Positions 1-7,772 of a DNA stretch of 20,559 bases are shown in pieces; position 1 is the stretch's first letter, and each line of letters opens with the position of its first letter. Position numbers and translations under genes: made by a program. Origin of the DNA: Akkermansia sp. Its GTDB lineage: Bacteria; Verrucomicrobiota; Verrucomicrobiia; Verrucomicrobiales; Akkermansiaceae. A model generated the notes under the pieces. That model was not told where the DNA came from. It saw nothing but the letters and a program-made list of their open reading frames with translations, and did not search any database. The stretch covers positions 1-20,559 of the forward strand of contig JAFZGH010000296.1 in NCBI GenBank assembly GCA_017555465.1, in the 5' to 3' direction.

Positions 1-29
1 AAACAGGGAGAAAAAACGGGGTAAAAATC

Positions 30-57
30 TTGACTTGGCCCGGTTCTCTGGTATACT
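30..57 (+). promoter_or_regulatory. Sigma70-like promoter of the efflux operon
   Basis: TTGACT at 30-35 and TATACT at 52-57 are separated by 16 nt, close to the sigma70 consensus. The predicted transcription start is near position 64-66, about 40 nt ahead of the preferred marR start. The first 29 bases of the window show nothing I can identify. Confidence 0.7.
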
Positions 58-70
58 CCTGCCGCATTGT

Positions 71-82
71 GAAGCATGCTTC
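71..82. promoter_or_regulatory. Perfect 12-bp palindrome, candidate MarR operator
   Basis: GAAGCATGCTTC is its own reverse complement. It lies just downstream of the predicted transcription start and upstream of the marR ribosome-binding site. MarR-family dimers bind short palindromes that overlap their own promoters, so this is a reasonable autoregulatory operator. The sequence shows only the symmetry and the position; binding is inferred. Confidence 0.45.
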
Positions 83-104
83 CTAAATGTTAAGGCTGAC
101 CGAT

Positions 105-566
105 ATGTTAAAGAAAAAGCACCCGATGTTTCTGATGAAGATGGTATCAGACAGAGCTGATACCATTTTTGCGCAGCGCGTGGGCAAGCTGCGTGTGACG
201 GCGCCGCAATGCCGCCTGCTGATGTACCTGGACAGCCGGGGAGGGGCGCCGGTGTCTCAGCGTGAGCTGGAGCACTACCTGGGCGTAAGCCATACCACGG
301 TGAAAGGCCTGCTGCAGCGGCTGGAGGAAAAAGGCTATGTACGCACGGCGTTTGACAGTGCAGACAAACGGGTGAAGCATGCCTATCTCACAGAGACGTT
401 CCGCCAGCTGCAGGAGGAGACCCGGCAATCACTGCAGGATTTTGAGGAAGCGTTGACCGCTGGGTTCAGCGCGGATGAAACAGACCAGCTGCGCAGCATG
501 CTGGAGCGGATTTACCAGAATACCTTAACCCCGGAATCTCCGGATTCCGAAACGAACAATCAATGA
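105..566 (+). CDS. MarR-family transcriptional regulator
   Basis: A 153-residue protein with the winged-helix fold typical of MarR repressors. The recognition part reads SQRELEHYLGVSHTTVKGLL, followed by the wing with DKRVKHAYLTE, matching the family's D-x-R signature. Family members usually repress linked efflux genes and release DNA on binding small aromatic compounds. I chose ATG 105 because AAGG at 92-95 lies 9 nt upstream; an in-frame ATG at 87 (159 residues) has no good ribosome-binding site but cannot be excluded. The stop overlaps the adaptor gene start (ATGA), so the regulator and pump are co-transcribed and probably translationally coupled. The palindrome at 71-82 suggests autoregulation. 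The inducer cannot be deduced. Confidence 0.87.
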   Translation: MLKKKHPMFLMKMVSDRADTIFAQRVGKLRVTAPQCRLLMYLDSRGGAPVSQRELEHYLGVSHTTVKGLLQRLEEKGYVRTAFDSADKRVKHAYLTETFRQLQEETRQSLQDFEEALTAGFSADETDQLRSMLERIYQNTLTPESPDSETNNQ

Positions 567-1915
567 AAGCAACGTATATTGTAACGATGGCCCTGGGTGG
601 GCTTGTGGCGGGCACCGCTTTAGTGGGGTGCAAGGATAATGCAGGAAATCAGGCCGCGCAGCGCGGCATGGCCCCCATCAATGTGACAGTGATGCCGCTG
701 CAGAAGCGCACGGTGGAGCTCACCAGCACGTGGTTTGGGCATCTGCGCGGCGTGGAGCAGGCCGATATCCGTCCGGAGGTATCGGGCAAGTTGCTGGAGC
801 AGGTGTACTGGCATGGTTCGCTCTGCGAAAAGGGGGAGGTCCTGTTCCGCATAGACCCAGCCACCTACCAGGCCGCCTATGACCAGGCTGTGGCCAATGT
901 TGCAGCGGCCAAGGCGGGCGTGTTACAGGCCGAAGTGGCCGATGAACAGGCGGGAAAGGATGTGGAACGCTACACCTCATTGGTAGAGAACGGCTCTATT
1001 TCGGACAAGCAGTTTACCGACGCGCAGCACGCCAAGCGCCGCTGTGAGGCTGCGCTGGCCATGGCCCGTGCCCAGGTGGTCCAGGCAGAGGCGGCGCTGG
1101 AAATGGCCAGGCTTAACCTGGACCGCTGCACAATCCGTGCGCCGTTCCAGGGCCTTGCCTCCCAGTCTACTGTGAGCGTGGGTGATTTTGTGGCGGCAGG
1201 GCAGGTGGTCATGACCCGCATGTCTTCGATAGACCCCATCCGCGTGGATTTTTCTGTACCCGCCCGCCAGATGAATGAGCAGGTGCAGACCTCGGAATAC
1301 TACGATATGCCGGACAAGATGAGCCCGGTGAAGGAATTTGACCTGATTCTGGAAGATGGCACCGTGTTTGAACACAAGGGGCAGGTGCATGCCGTGGACA
1401 GCGAAGTGAGCCAGGCAACTGGAACAGTGAAGTTCGTGGGCTATATCCCGAACCCGAAGCTGAAGCTCCGTGCTGGTTCTGCGGTGCGTGTGCAGGCTAA
1501 GACAGGGGAAATCAAGGATGCGCTGCTGGTGCCCTCCCGCGCGCTGGTGTCTTCCATGAATCACCGTTTCATCTACGTGGTGGCGCCGGATAACACCCCG
1601 CTGGGCATTGATGTGAAACTGGGTAAGGAACTGGTGCTGGATATGCCGAATGGCGATGGCACAACCGTGCCCATGCTCATGCAGGTGGTGACCGGCACGG
1701 TGAAACCCATTGCTGAGACGCTCCGGGAAAACGGCATAGAGAATGTGGAGGATGCTCAGGTGATTGTGGGCGGCGGCCAGATGGCAGCCCAGTATGCCAT
1801 GGCTAATGCTGCCATGCGGGCCCAGGGGGCGCAGGGTGGTTTCGGCACCGTGGCTCCCCAGCCGTTCATTTACGAGAAACCCACCTCTACCGTGAGTTCT
1901 GTAACCGCTGAATAA
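563..1915 (+). CDS. RND efflux periplasmic adaptor (membrane fusion protein), lipoprotein
   Basis: A 450-residue HlyD/AcrA-family adaptor that bridges an inner-membrane RND pump and an outer-membrane channel. The N-terminus is a lipoprotein signal with lipobox LVGC (Cys23). Residues about 100-190 are Ala/Glu-rich and form the expected alpha-hairpin. They are followed by the second half of the lipoyl domain (RAPFQGLASQ, then VGDFVAAGQVV) and the beta-barrel start (IDPIRVDFSVP). It is longer than E. coli AcrA (397 residues), with a Gly/Gln/Ala-rich C-terminal tail after about residue 400. The start overlaps the marR stop by 4 nt and has no strong Shine-Dalgarno, so coupling is likely. The pump gene follows after 9 nt. 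Confidence 0.9.
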   Translation: MKATYIVTMALGGLVAGTALVGCKDNAGNQAAQRGMAPINVTVMPLQKRTVELTSTWFGHLRGVEQADIRPEVSGKLLEQVYWHGSLCEKGEVLFRIDPATYQAAYDQAVANVAAAKAGVLQAEVADEQAGKDVERYTSLVENGSISDKQFTDAQHAKRRCEAALAMARAQVVQAEAALEMARLNLDRCTIRAPFQGLASQSTVSVGDFVAAGQVVMTRMSSIDPIRVDFSVPARQMNEQVQTSEYYDMPDKMSPVKEFDLILEDGTVFEHKGQVHAVDSEVSQATGTVKFVGYIPNPKLKLRAGSAVRVQAKTGEIKDALLVPSRALVSSMNHRFIYVVAPDNTPLGIDVKLGKELVLDMPNGDGTTVPMLMQVVTGTVKPIAETLRENGIENVEDAQVIVGGGQMAAQYAMANAAMRAQGAQGGFGTVAPQPFIYEKPTSTVSSVTAE

Positions 1916-1919
1916 AGGA
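1914..1919 (+). promoter_or_regulatory. Ribosome-binding site of the RND pump gene
   Basis: AAAGGA overlaps the adaptor stop codon and ends 5 nt before ATG 1925. It is one of the clearer Shine-Dalgarno sequences in the window and fixes the pump start. Confidence 0.7.
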
Positions 1920-1924
1920 CAGAT

Positions 1925-4900
1925 ATGAGCTCGTTTTTCATTAAACACCCGGTTATCGCCACGGTGATTGCCGTGGTGACAACGCTGCTGGGGTTGGTCT
2001 GCCTGGTGAATCTGCCCGTTTCCCAGTACCCGGAAATCACACCGCGCACCATCCAGCTCATGGCTATGTTCCCGGGGGCGGATGCCAAAGCCGTGGCCGA
2101 CTCGGTGGGTACGCCGCTGGAACGTGAAATCTCCGGTGTGCAGGGCATGGATTACATGACCTCCGTTTCGTCTAACAACGGCGTGTATTCCCTGCAGGTG
2201 GTCTTTAACCCGGAGACCGACCCCGACCTCGACCAGGTGTTCACCAACATGCGCTATGGCCAGGCGTCCTCCCAGGTGCCGCCGGAGGTGCTGAACTCCG
2301 GTGTGACGATCCGCCAGCAGCCGGGGCTGCCCATCATGATTTACTCCCTCTACTCCCCGGATGGCAGCTACAATTCCGTGGACCTGGCCAACTATGCCCA
2401 GGTGAAGATGGTGGATGAACTCAAGCGCGTGGAGGGCGTGGGCGAGGTGATGGTGTATGGTGCCGGTCGCTATGCCATCCGCATCTGGCTGGATACCAAC
2501 ATCATGACCCACTACAATATCTCCGTGGGTGAGGTGCGCGCTGCCATTGCTGCGCAGAATACAACTAACCCCGGTGGTAAAGTGGGCGCCGACCCTGTGC
2601 CCGATGGCCAGGAAAAGACCATTGCCATCCGCACCCAGGGGCGTCTGACCGACCCCGCAGAGTTCGAGGAAATCATTGTGCGCCAGGTGGGAGATGAGAT
2701 TGTCTACCTGAAGGATATTGCCAAGGTGGAGCTGGGCTCGCAGAACTACTCTGCCACCGGGCGCCTGAACCGCCAGGTTTCTGCCGCTGTGGTGATTTTC
2801 CAGACCCCCGGTTCCAATGCCATTGCCACGGTGGACCGTCTGCGCAAGACCTTTGAAAAGCAGGCCTCCATCATGCCGCTGGGCATCAAGGGCGATGTGT
2901 CGCTGGATACCACGACGGCTGTGCGTTACTCGATTGATGAAATCAAGCGTACTTTCGTCGAGGCCATTGTGCTGGTGGCGCTGGTGGTGTTCATGTTCCT
3001 GCAGAACTTCCGCGCCACGCTCATTCCGCTCATTGCAGTTCCCGTGTCGCTCATCTCGACTTTCTGTGTATTCCCCATGCTGGGCTTCTCGCTCAACACC
3101 ATTTCCCTGCTGGGCATGGTGCTGGCCATTGGTCTGGTGGTGGACGATGCCATCGTGGTGGTGGAAGCTGTGCAGCACCATATTGACAAGGGGCTCAACC
3201 CGCGCATGGCTTCCTTTGCTGCTATGCAGGAGGTGAGCGGTCCGGTAATCGCCATTGCCCTTGTGCTGGCGGCGGTGTTCCTGCCGGCTCTGTTGCTGGA
3301 GGGTATCACCGGCACGCTGTTCAAGCAGTTTGCCATCACCATTGCCGTGTCGATGCTCATTTCAGCATTCAACGCACTTACCCTTTCTCCGGCATTGTGC
3401 GCGCTCATGCTCAAACCGACCAACCAGAGCCGCAGCATTTTCAAGCCATTCTACAAGCTGTTCAATAAGTGCTACGACTGCACCGCCAGCGTCTATGTGA
3501 AGATATGCAGCGGTCTGTGCCGCAAGCTCATCATCTCCATGCCTCTGCTGCTGCTGTTCTGGGCAGCCATTGCCCCCATGAGCAGGATGGTGCCCAAGTC
3601 ATTCCTGCCGGATGAAGACCAGGGGTTCCTGCTGGCGGCACTCGTGATGAAACCCGATACCTCGCTTCAGGTGGCGTATTCCGAAAATAAGAAATTTGAG
3701 GATGCGCTTTCTGATCCCGCCGTGAAGAATCTCACGACGGTGGTGGGTATCAACATCCTCAACAGCGTGCAGACCCCCGGTGCCTGTATCGCCTTCATCG
3801 AGCTCAAGGACTGGAAGGACCGCCCCGAAACCGCCGCCGAGGTGCAGAAACGCATCGAGGCCCGCTTGCACCAGAGTGCGCTGGACGGCATGGCCATGGT
3901 GCTGATGCCCCCGGCCATTCCCGGCGTGGGTACGGCCAACGGCGTGACCATGGTGCTCAATGACCTGGAGGGGCAGGGCGTACCCTTCCTGCGGGAGCAG
4001 GTACTCAAGTTTGAAGCCGCGGCCCGCCAGCGCCCGGAGGTAGCCGTCTGCATGGATATGATGATGGCGGATACCCCGCAGAAACTCGTGGAGCTGGATA
4101 AGGAGAAATGCAAGTTCCACCGAGTGGATATTGCTACGGCCAATAACCTGCTGGCTACATACAATGGTTCTGCCTTCGTCAATTTCTTCAATGCATTCGG
4201 CCAGCAGTGGCAGGTGTATATGCAGGCGCAGGGCGCTGACCGCGTGAGCCTGGACAAGATGGACGGCTTCTTTGTGGCCAACCAGGAAGGCGAGCGCGTG
4301 CCGCTCTCGGCGCTGGTGGATATCAAGGATATTGCGGATACGGAGTTCGTGATGCACCACAATATCTACAACTCTGCCAAACTGAACGTGATGCCGCGTC
4401 CCGGTGTGTCCACGCAGCAGCTCATGGAGGCCATGGAGCAGGTCTATTCCCAGACCATGGACCCCGCCAAGGTGGGCATGGATTACCAGGATATGTCTTT
4501 CCAGGAAAACAAGGTGCGCAACAGTACCGGCCTGGCAACCATCTTTGCCATGTCCTCTGTGTTTGCCTTCCTGATTCTCGTGGCTCTGTATGAGAAGTGG
4601 ACCCTGCCCATTTCCGTGTTCCTTACTGTGCCCATTGCTGTGCTGGGGGCTTATGCCGGCTTGTACTGGATGGGCCTGGAACTGAACCTCTATGCCCAGG
4701 TTGGCCTGGTGATGCTGGTGGGTCTGGCTGCCAAGAATGCCATTCTCATTGTGGAGTTCGCCAATCTGGAAATGGAACGAGGCAAGGACCTGCTCTCCGC
4801 AACGCTGTCTGCCGCCCGCCTGCGTCTGCGCCCCATTCTCATGACCTCTCTGGCTTTCATCCTGGGCTGTGTGCCGCTCATGCTGGCGCATGGTTCCGGC

Positions 4901-5101
4901 GCGCTTGCCCGTTGCTCCATCGGCACTGTGGTGGTGGTGGGTATGACCGTGGCCACTGTGGTGGGTGTGTTCCTGATTCCCAGTTCCTATGTGTTCATTA
5001 TGCGCCTCTTCCGTATCCGCTTCAAGCTTTCTACGCTGGAGGAAGATCCCGACGAAGTCGGCGCCCGCCAGTACCTGGCTGCTCATAAGAATGATGAGTA
5101 A
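1925..5101 (+). CDS. RND multidrug efflux permease, HAE1 (AcrB/MexB) type
   Basis: A 1058-residue inner-membrane proton/drug antiporter of normal family length. It begins with the typical FFIKHPVIATVIAV first transmembrane segment. TM4 contains GLVVDDAIVVVEAV, whose two aspartates fall at residues 407 and 408, the same numbers as the AcrB proton-relay pair. TM10 contains GLAAKNAILIVEF with Lys937, equivalent to AcrB Lys940. The permease should therefore be functional. The HAE1 class exports hydrophobic or amphiphilic drugs, bile salts and detergents; the actual substrate is not visible here. The neighbours supply a matching adaptor, outer-membrane factor and MarR regulator. The frame is intact throughout. 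Confidence 0.95.
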   Translation: MSSFFIKHPVIATVIAVVTTLLGLVCLVNLPVSQYPEITPRTIQLMAMFPGADAKAVADSVGTPLEREISGVQGMDYMTSVSSNNGVYSLQVVFNPETDPDLDQVFTNMRYGQASSQVPPEVLNSGVTIRQQPGLPIMIYSLYSPDGSYNSVDLANYAQVKMVDELKRVEGVGEVMVYGAGRYAIRIWLDTNIMTHYNISVGEVRAAIAAQNTTNPGGKVGADPVPDGQEKTIAIRTQGRLTDPAEFEEIIVRQVGDEIVYLKDIAKVELGSQNYSATGRLNRQVSAAVVIFQTPGSNAIATVDRLRKTFEKQASIMPLGIKGDVSLDTTTAVRYSIDEIKRTFVEAIVLVALVVFMFLQNFRATLIPLIAVPVSLISTFCVFPMLGFSLNTISLLGMVLAIGLVVDDAIVVVEAVQHHIDKGLNPRMASFAAMQEVSGPVIAIALVLAAVFLPALLLEGITGTLFKQFAITIAVSMLISAFNALTLSPALCALMLKPTNQSRSIFKPFYKLFNKCYDCTASVYVKICSGLCRKLIISMPLLLLFWAAIAPMSRMVPKSFLPDEDQGFLLAALVMKPDTSLQVAYSENKKFEDALSDPAVKNLTTVVGINILNSVQTPGACIAFIELKDWKDRPETAAEVQKRIEARLHQSALDGMAMVLMPPAIPGVGTANGVTMVLNDLEGQGVPFLREQVLKFEAAARQRPEVAVCMDMMMADTPQKLVELDKEKCKFHRVDIATANNLLATYNGSAFVNFFNAFGQQWQVYMQAQGADRVSLDKMDGFFVANQEGERVPLSALVDIKDIADTEFVMHHNIYNSAKLNVMPRPGVSTQQLMEAMEQVYSQTMDPAKVGMDYQDMSFQENKVRNSTGLATIFAMSSVFAFLILVALYEKWTLPISVFLTVPIAVLGAYAGLYWMGLELNLYAQVGLVMLVGLAAKNAILIVEFANLEMERGKDLLSATLSAARLRLRPILMTSLAFILGCVPLMLAHGSGALARCSIGTVVVVGMTVATVVGVFLIPSSYVFIMRLFRIRFKLSTLEEDPDEVGARQYLAAHKNDE

Positions 5102-5112
5102 TGAGAAACAAC

Positions 5113-5140
5113 TTGACAAAATCAACCAACAAGCTATTAT
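5113..5140 (+). promoter_or_regulatory. Internal promoter for the outer-membrane factor gene
   Basis: A perfect TTGACA at 5113-5118 is followed after 16 nt by TATTAT at 5135-5140; an overlapping TATACA lies at 5138-5143. The predicted start is only a few nucleotides before ATG 5150, and no Shine-Dalgarno precedes that ATG. A leaderless or near-leaderless transcript is therefore predicted. Confidence 0.6.
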
Positions 5141-5149
5141 ACAATCAAC

Positions 5150-6538
5150 ATGAAACGCTCGATAATTCTCGGACTTGCCGGAGCTGCCGGACTGGTGGCT
5201 TCCTGCACCTTTGGCCCGATGTGGTCTGCGCCTGAGATGCCTGTTCCTGCGGAATTCCGCGGCGCAGGTGTGTCGGACAGCACCATGGCAGACCTGCCGT
5301 GGCAGCAGGTGCTCAGCGATGCCCACCTGCAGGCGCTGCTCAACGATGTGTTTACCAGCAACCGCAGCCTGGAAGCCATGATGCACAATGTGGAGTCTGC
5401 CCGCCGCTATATCACGGTGGCCCGCGCGCCCATGTTCCCCTCACTGGGGTATCTGGCCCAGGGCAGCAAGGGTGCCAGTTCTCCCGCCACCGTTGCAACG
5501 GCGAATGAAACCACCATTCCCGCAGCTGGCGGCCTGAGTGCTTCCTGGGAGCTGGATATCTGGGGTAAGACCCGCAAGGGGATTGAAAGCGCAGAAGCTC
5601 AGGCTCTTGCCGCCGAGGAAAGCTTCAACAACGTGCGTATCTCCCTCATGAAGCAGGTGGCAACCGGCTATTTGCGCCTGATCATGCTGGATGAGCAGCT
5701 GAAGATTGCGCATGAGGCCGTGGCTTCCTACCGCGATTCGCTCAAGCTTTTCGAGAACCAGCTGGAAAGCGGCGTGGCTAACAAGCTGCAGACGGCTTCT
5801 GCCCAGGCTGCCCTTTCGGCCTCTGAGGCTCAGATCCCCAACCTGCAGATGCAGATTGCCGAGATGGAAAACACGCTTTCCGTGCTGGCAGGCCGTGCAC
5901 CGGGCGCCATTGAGCGCAGCGGCAGCATGCAGGCCTTTGCCAAGGCCAGCGGTGTGGCAGCCGGTATTCCGGCAGATGTGATTGCCCGCCGCCCGGATAT
6001 CCGCGCTGCCGAACAGAAGCTCCGCGCTGCTAATGCTGAAATCGGCGTGGCTATTGCCAATTACTTCCCGAGCATCAGCCTGACCGGGCTGGCCGGCATT
6101 GCCACCCCCGACCTGCGCCACGGCCTGAGCCGTAGTGCAGACGGCTGGGGTATCGGCGCCAATCTCACCGGCCCGCTCTTCCAGGCCGGGCAGCTGCGCG
6201 CCAATGAGGCCATGAAGCGCGATGCCTTCCTGGCCGCCAAGGCTGATTACGAGCAGGCCGTGCTTTCTGCGCTGGCAGAGGTTTCCACCACGCTGGTGCA
6301 GCGCACCAAGCTGCGCGATATCATGAAGAAGCAGGAACAGGCTGTGGCGGCCTACCAGGAAAGCGTGAAGCTTTCCAAGGCCCGTTATGCACAGGGCCTG
6401 GCCAGCTACTACGAGGTGCTCACCGCGCAGCAGGGGCTCTTCCCGGCGCAGACCCAGCTGGCAGCCTACCGCTACCAGTATGCCGCCTGCATCCCCACCC
6501 TCTATACCCAGCTGGGTGGCGGTTGGAAAACCAAGTGA
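5150..6538 (+). CDS. Outer-membrane efflux lipoprotein, NodT/OprM-like TolC family
   Basis: A 462-residue outer-membrane factor that forms the exit duct of the tripartite pump. The signal ends in lipobox LVASC (Cys19), followed by FGPMWSAPEMPVPAEFR, the usual N-terminal pattern of the NodT subfamily. Two TolC-type helical repeats follow. The first includes QLESGVANKLQTASAQAAL and the second the subfamily signature ARRPDIRAAEQKLRAANAEI, leading into YFPSISLTGLAG. It lies 48 nt after the pump gene, within which an independent promoter can be seen, so it may be expressed without the rest of the operon and serve other exporters. A strong terminator follows. Confidence 0.93.
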   Translation: MKRSIILGLAGAAGLVASCTFGPMWSAPEMPVPAEFRGAGVSDSTMADLPWQQVLSDAHLQALLNDVFTSNRSLEAMMHNVESARRYITVARAPMFPSLGYLAQGSKGASSPATVATANETTIPAAGGLSASWELDIWGKTRKGIESAEAQALAAEESFNNVRISLMKQVATGYLRLIMLDEQLKIAHEAVASYRDSLKLFENQLESGVANKLQTASAQAALSASEAQIPNLQMQIAEMENTLSVLAGRAPGAIERSGSMQAFAKASGVAAGIPADVIARRPDIRAAEQKLRAANAEIGVAIANYFPSISLTGLAGIATPDLRHGLSRSADGWGIGANLTGPLFQAGQLRANEAMKRDAFLAAKADYEQAVLSALAEVSTTLVQRTKLRDIMKKQEQAVAAYQESVKLSKARYAQGLASYYEVLTAQQGLFPAQTQLAAYRYQYAACIPTLYTQLGGGWKTK

Positions 6539-6564
6539 TGCGCGGCTTTGCACCCTCAATTTTC

Positions 6565-6593
6565 AACCCGGCAGTTCAGCTGCCGGGTTTTTT
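6565..6593 (+). terminator. Rho-independent terminator of the efflux operon
   Basis: Arms AACCCGGCAG (6565-6574) and CTGCCGGGTT (6580-6589) form a perfect 10-bp stem with a 5-nt loop. The stem runs into a tract of six T (6588-6593). It lies 27 nt after the outer-membrane factor stop. Confidence 0.92.
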
Positions 6594-6595
6594 GT

Positions 6596-6625
6596 TTGCG
6601 TGAGGGTGGTGAGGTGTGCTATCTT
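6596..6625 (+). promoter_or_regulatory. Weak candidate promoter for the prepilin peptidase/dus pair
   Basis: TTGCGT (6596-6601), 18 nt, then TATCTT (6620-6625), the latter preceded by TGC as an extended -10. It starts just beyond the terminator, where a new promoter is needed. The match to consensus is only moderate. Confidence 0.3.
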
Positions 6626-6642
6626 CAATGCCGTCAGGCACT

Positions 6643-7770
6643 ATGGAAGAAATGTTCACATATATGCAGGGGGTAAACGCGGAGTTCCCGTGGTTACTGC
6701 CCTTGTTTTTCGGTTTATTCGGTCTTTGTGTCGGCTCATTCCTGAATGTGGTGATTTACCGCCTGCCGCAGGGGATGAGTGTGAATGAACCGCGGCGCTC
6801 GTTCTGCCCGCTGTGCAAGGCGTCGATTCCCTGGTATCTGAATCTGCCGGTTATCAGCTATCTGCTGCTTCGCGGGCGCACGGCGTGCTGCGGCAGGCAT
6901 TATACGGCGCGTTACTGCGTGGTGGAGCTGGTGTGCGGCCTGTTGTTTGCGGCGGTGGCGTGGCAGTTCTGCACGGATGATATCTTCACCCAGGTGCTGC
7001 TGTGCGTGTGGGCTGCGGTGATGCTGGCCTGCCTGTGCATTGACTGGGAGCAGATGGTGGTGCTGCCCTCGCTGGCCTTGCTGGCAACGCTGGCAGGTGT
7101 GGCCGTCTCCTGGCTTTCCCCCTGGTTCAGCGGGGAGGGGATGGAGCCGCTGCAGGGGCTGATGAGCAGCCTCTCCGGAGCTTTTGGCGGGTTTCTGCTG
7201 TTCCGCCTGGTGGCCTGGGTGGGTAAGTTTTTCTTCGGGCGTAAGCAGCAGGCCTATGATGCCCCGCAGGACTGGGTGCTGCGCCAGGCGGCAGATGGCG
7301 AGGATGTGGAGCTGCTTATTGGCGACGAACGCCTGATGTGGAGCGAATTGTTCATGGAAAGCAGTAATCGCTTTGCCTTGACTGCGGCCTCATTGAATGG
7401 CAGCGAGGCAGGGGAGCTGGTGTTTACAGTGGATGCACTGACCCTGCCGGATGGCACGAAGCTTGCGCTGGAGGAACATGAGGAACTGCGCGGCACCTGC
7501 CGGGGCTATGCGGCGCGGCGGGAGGCCATGGGCAGCGGAGATGCTTGGCTGGCGCTCGCTATTGGTGCGCTCTGTGGCTGGCAGGGGGTGGTGTTTGCCT
7601 TGGTGGGCGGCAGTTTTATCGGCATAGCAGCGGCGCTGGTGGCGCGCATCGGGCGAGGCACGCCCATGCCTTTCGGCCCTGCGCTGATTGCGGCTGCCTT
7701 CATCTGGCTTTTTTATGGAACTGAGCTCTGCTCCGCCTACATGGAGTGGGTTGAAACCCTGATTTGGTAA
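6643..7770 (+). CDS. Type IV prepilin peptidase (A24 aspartic protease), with insertion
   Basis: An integral inner-membrane peptidase that cleaves, and usually N-methylates, type IV pilin-like precursors. Numbering from ATG 6643 (375 residues), the N-terminal domain shows GLCVGSFLNVVIYRLP and a zinc-binding CPLC (55-58). The usual second CxxC is reduced to adjacent cysteines 82-83 (TACCGRHY). The two catalytic aspartates are present: Asp134 in CIDWEQMVVLP and Asp300 in MGSGD. The lysine that usually follows the second motif (GDxK) is Trp. Residues about 200-295 form a hydrophilic insertion between the catalytic halves. No pilin genes are nearby. Alternative in-frame starts are GTG 6616 and ATG 6628 (GAGGTG 11 nt upstream); the start is uncertain. 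Confidence 0.83.
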   Translation: MEEMFTYMQGVNAEFPWLLPLFFGLFGLCVGSFLNVVIYRLPQGMSVNEPRRSFCPLCKASIPWYLNLPVISYLLLRGRTACCGRHYTARYCVVELVCGLLFAAVAWQFCTDDIFTQVLLCVWAAVMLACLCIDWEQMVVLPSLALLATLAGVAVSWLSPWFSGEGMEPLQGLMSSLSGAFGGFLLFRLVAWVGKFFFGRKQQAYDAPQDWVLRQAADGEDVELLIGDERLMWSELFMESSNRFALTAASLNGSEAGELVFTVDALTLPDGTKLALEEHEELRGTCRGYAARREAMGSGDAWLALAIGALCGWQGVVFALVGGSFIGIAAALVARIGRGTPMPFGPALIAAAFIWLFYGTELCSAYMEWVETLIW

Positions 7771-7772
7771 CG

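Noticed and set aside
977..3181. 734-codon open frame on the minus strand opposite the adaptor and RND genes
   Set aside because: It is His/Gly/Arg-rich with no recognisable domain and lies antisense to well-supported genes; it reflects the codon bias of the opposite strand.
3599..5386. 595-codon minus-strand open frame opposite the RND gene
   Set aside because: It has the same His-rich artefact composition and crosses the pump/channel boundary and a promoter.
5441..6559. 372-codon minus-strand open frame opposite the outer-membrane factor
   Set aside because: Antisense to a clear TolC-family gene, with no domain or promoter.
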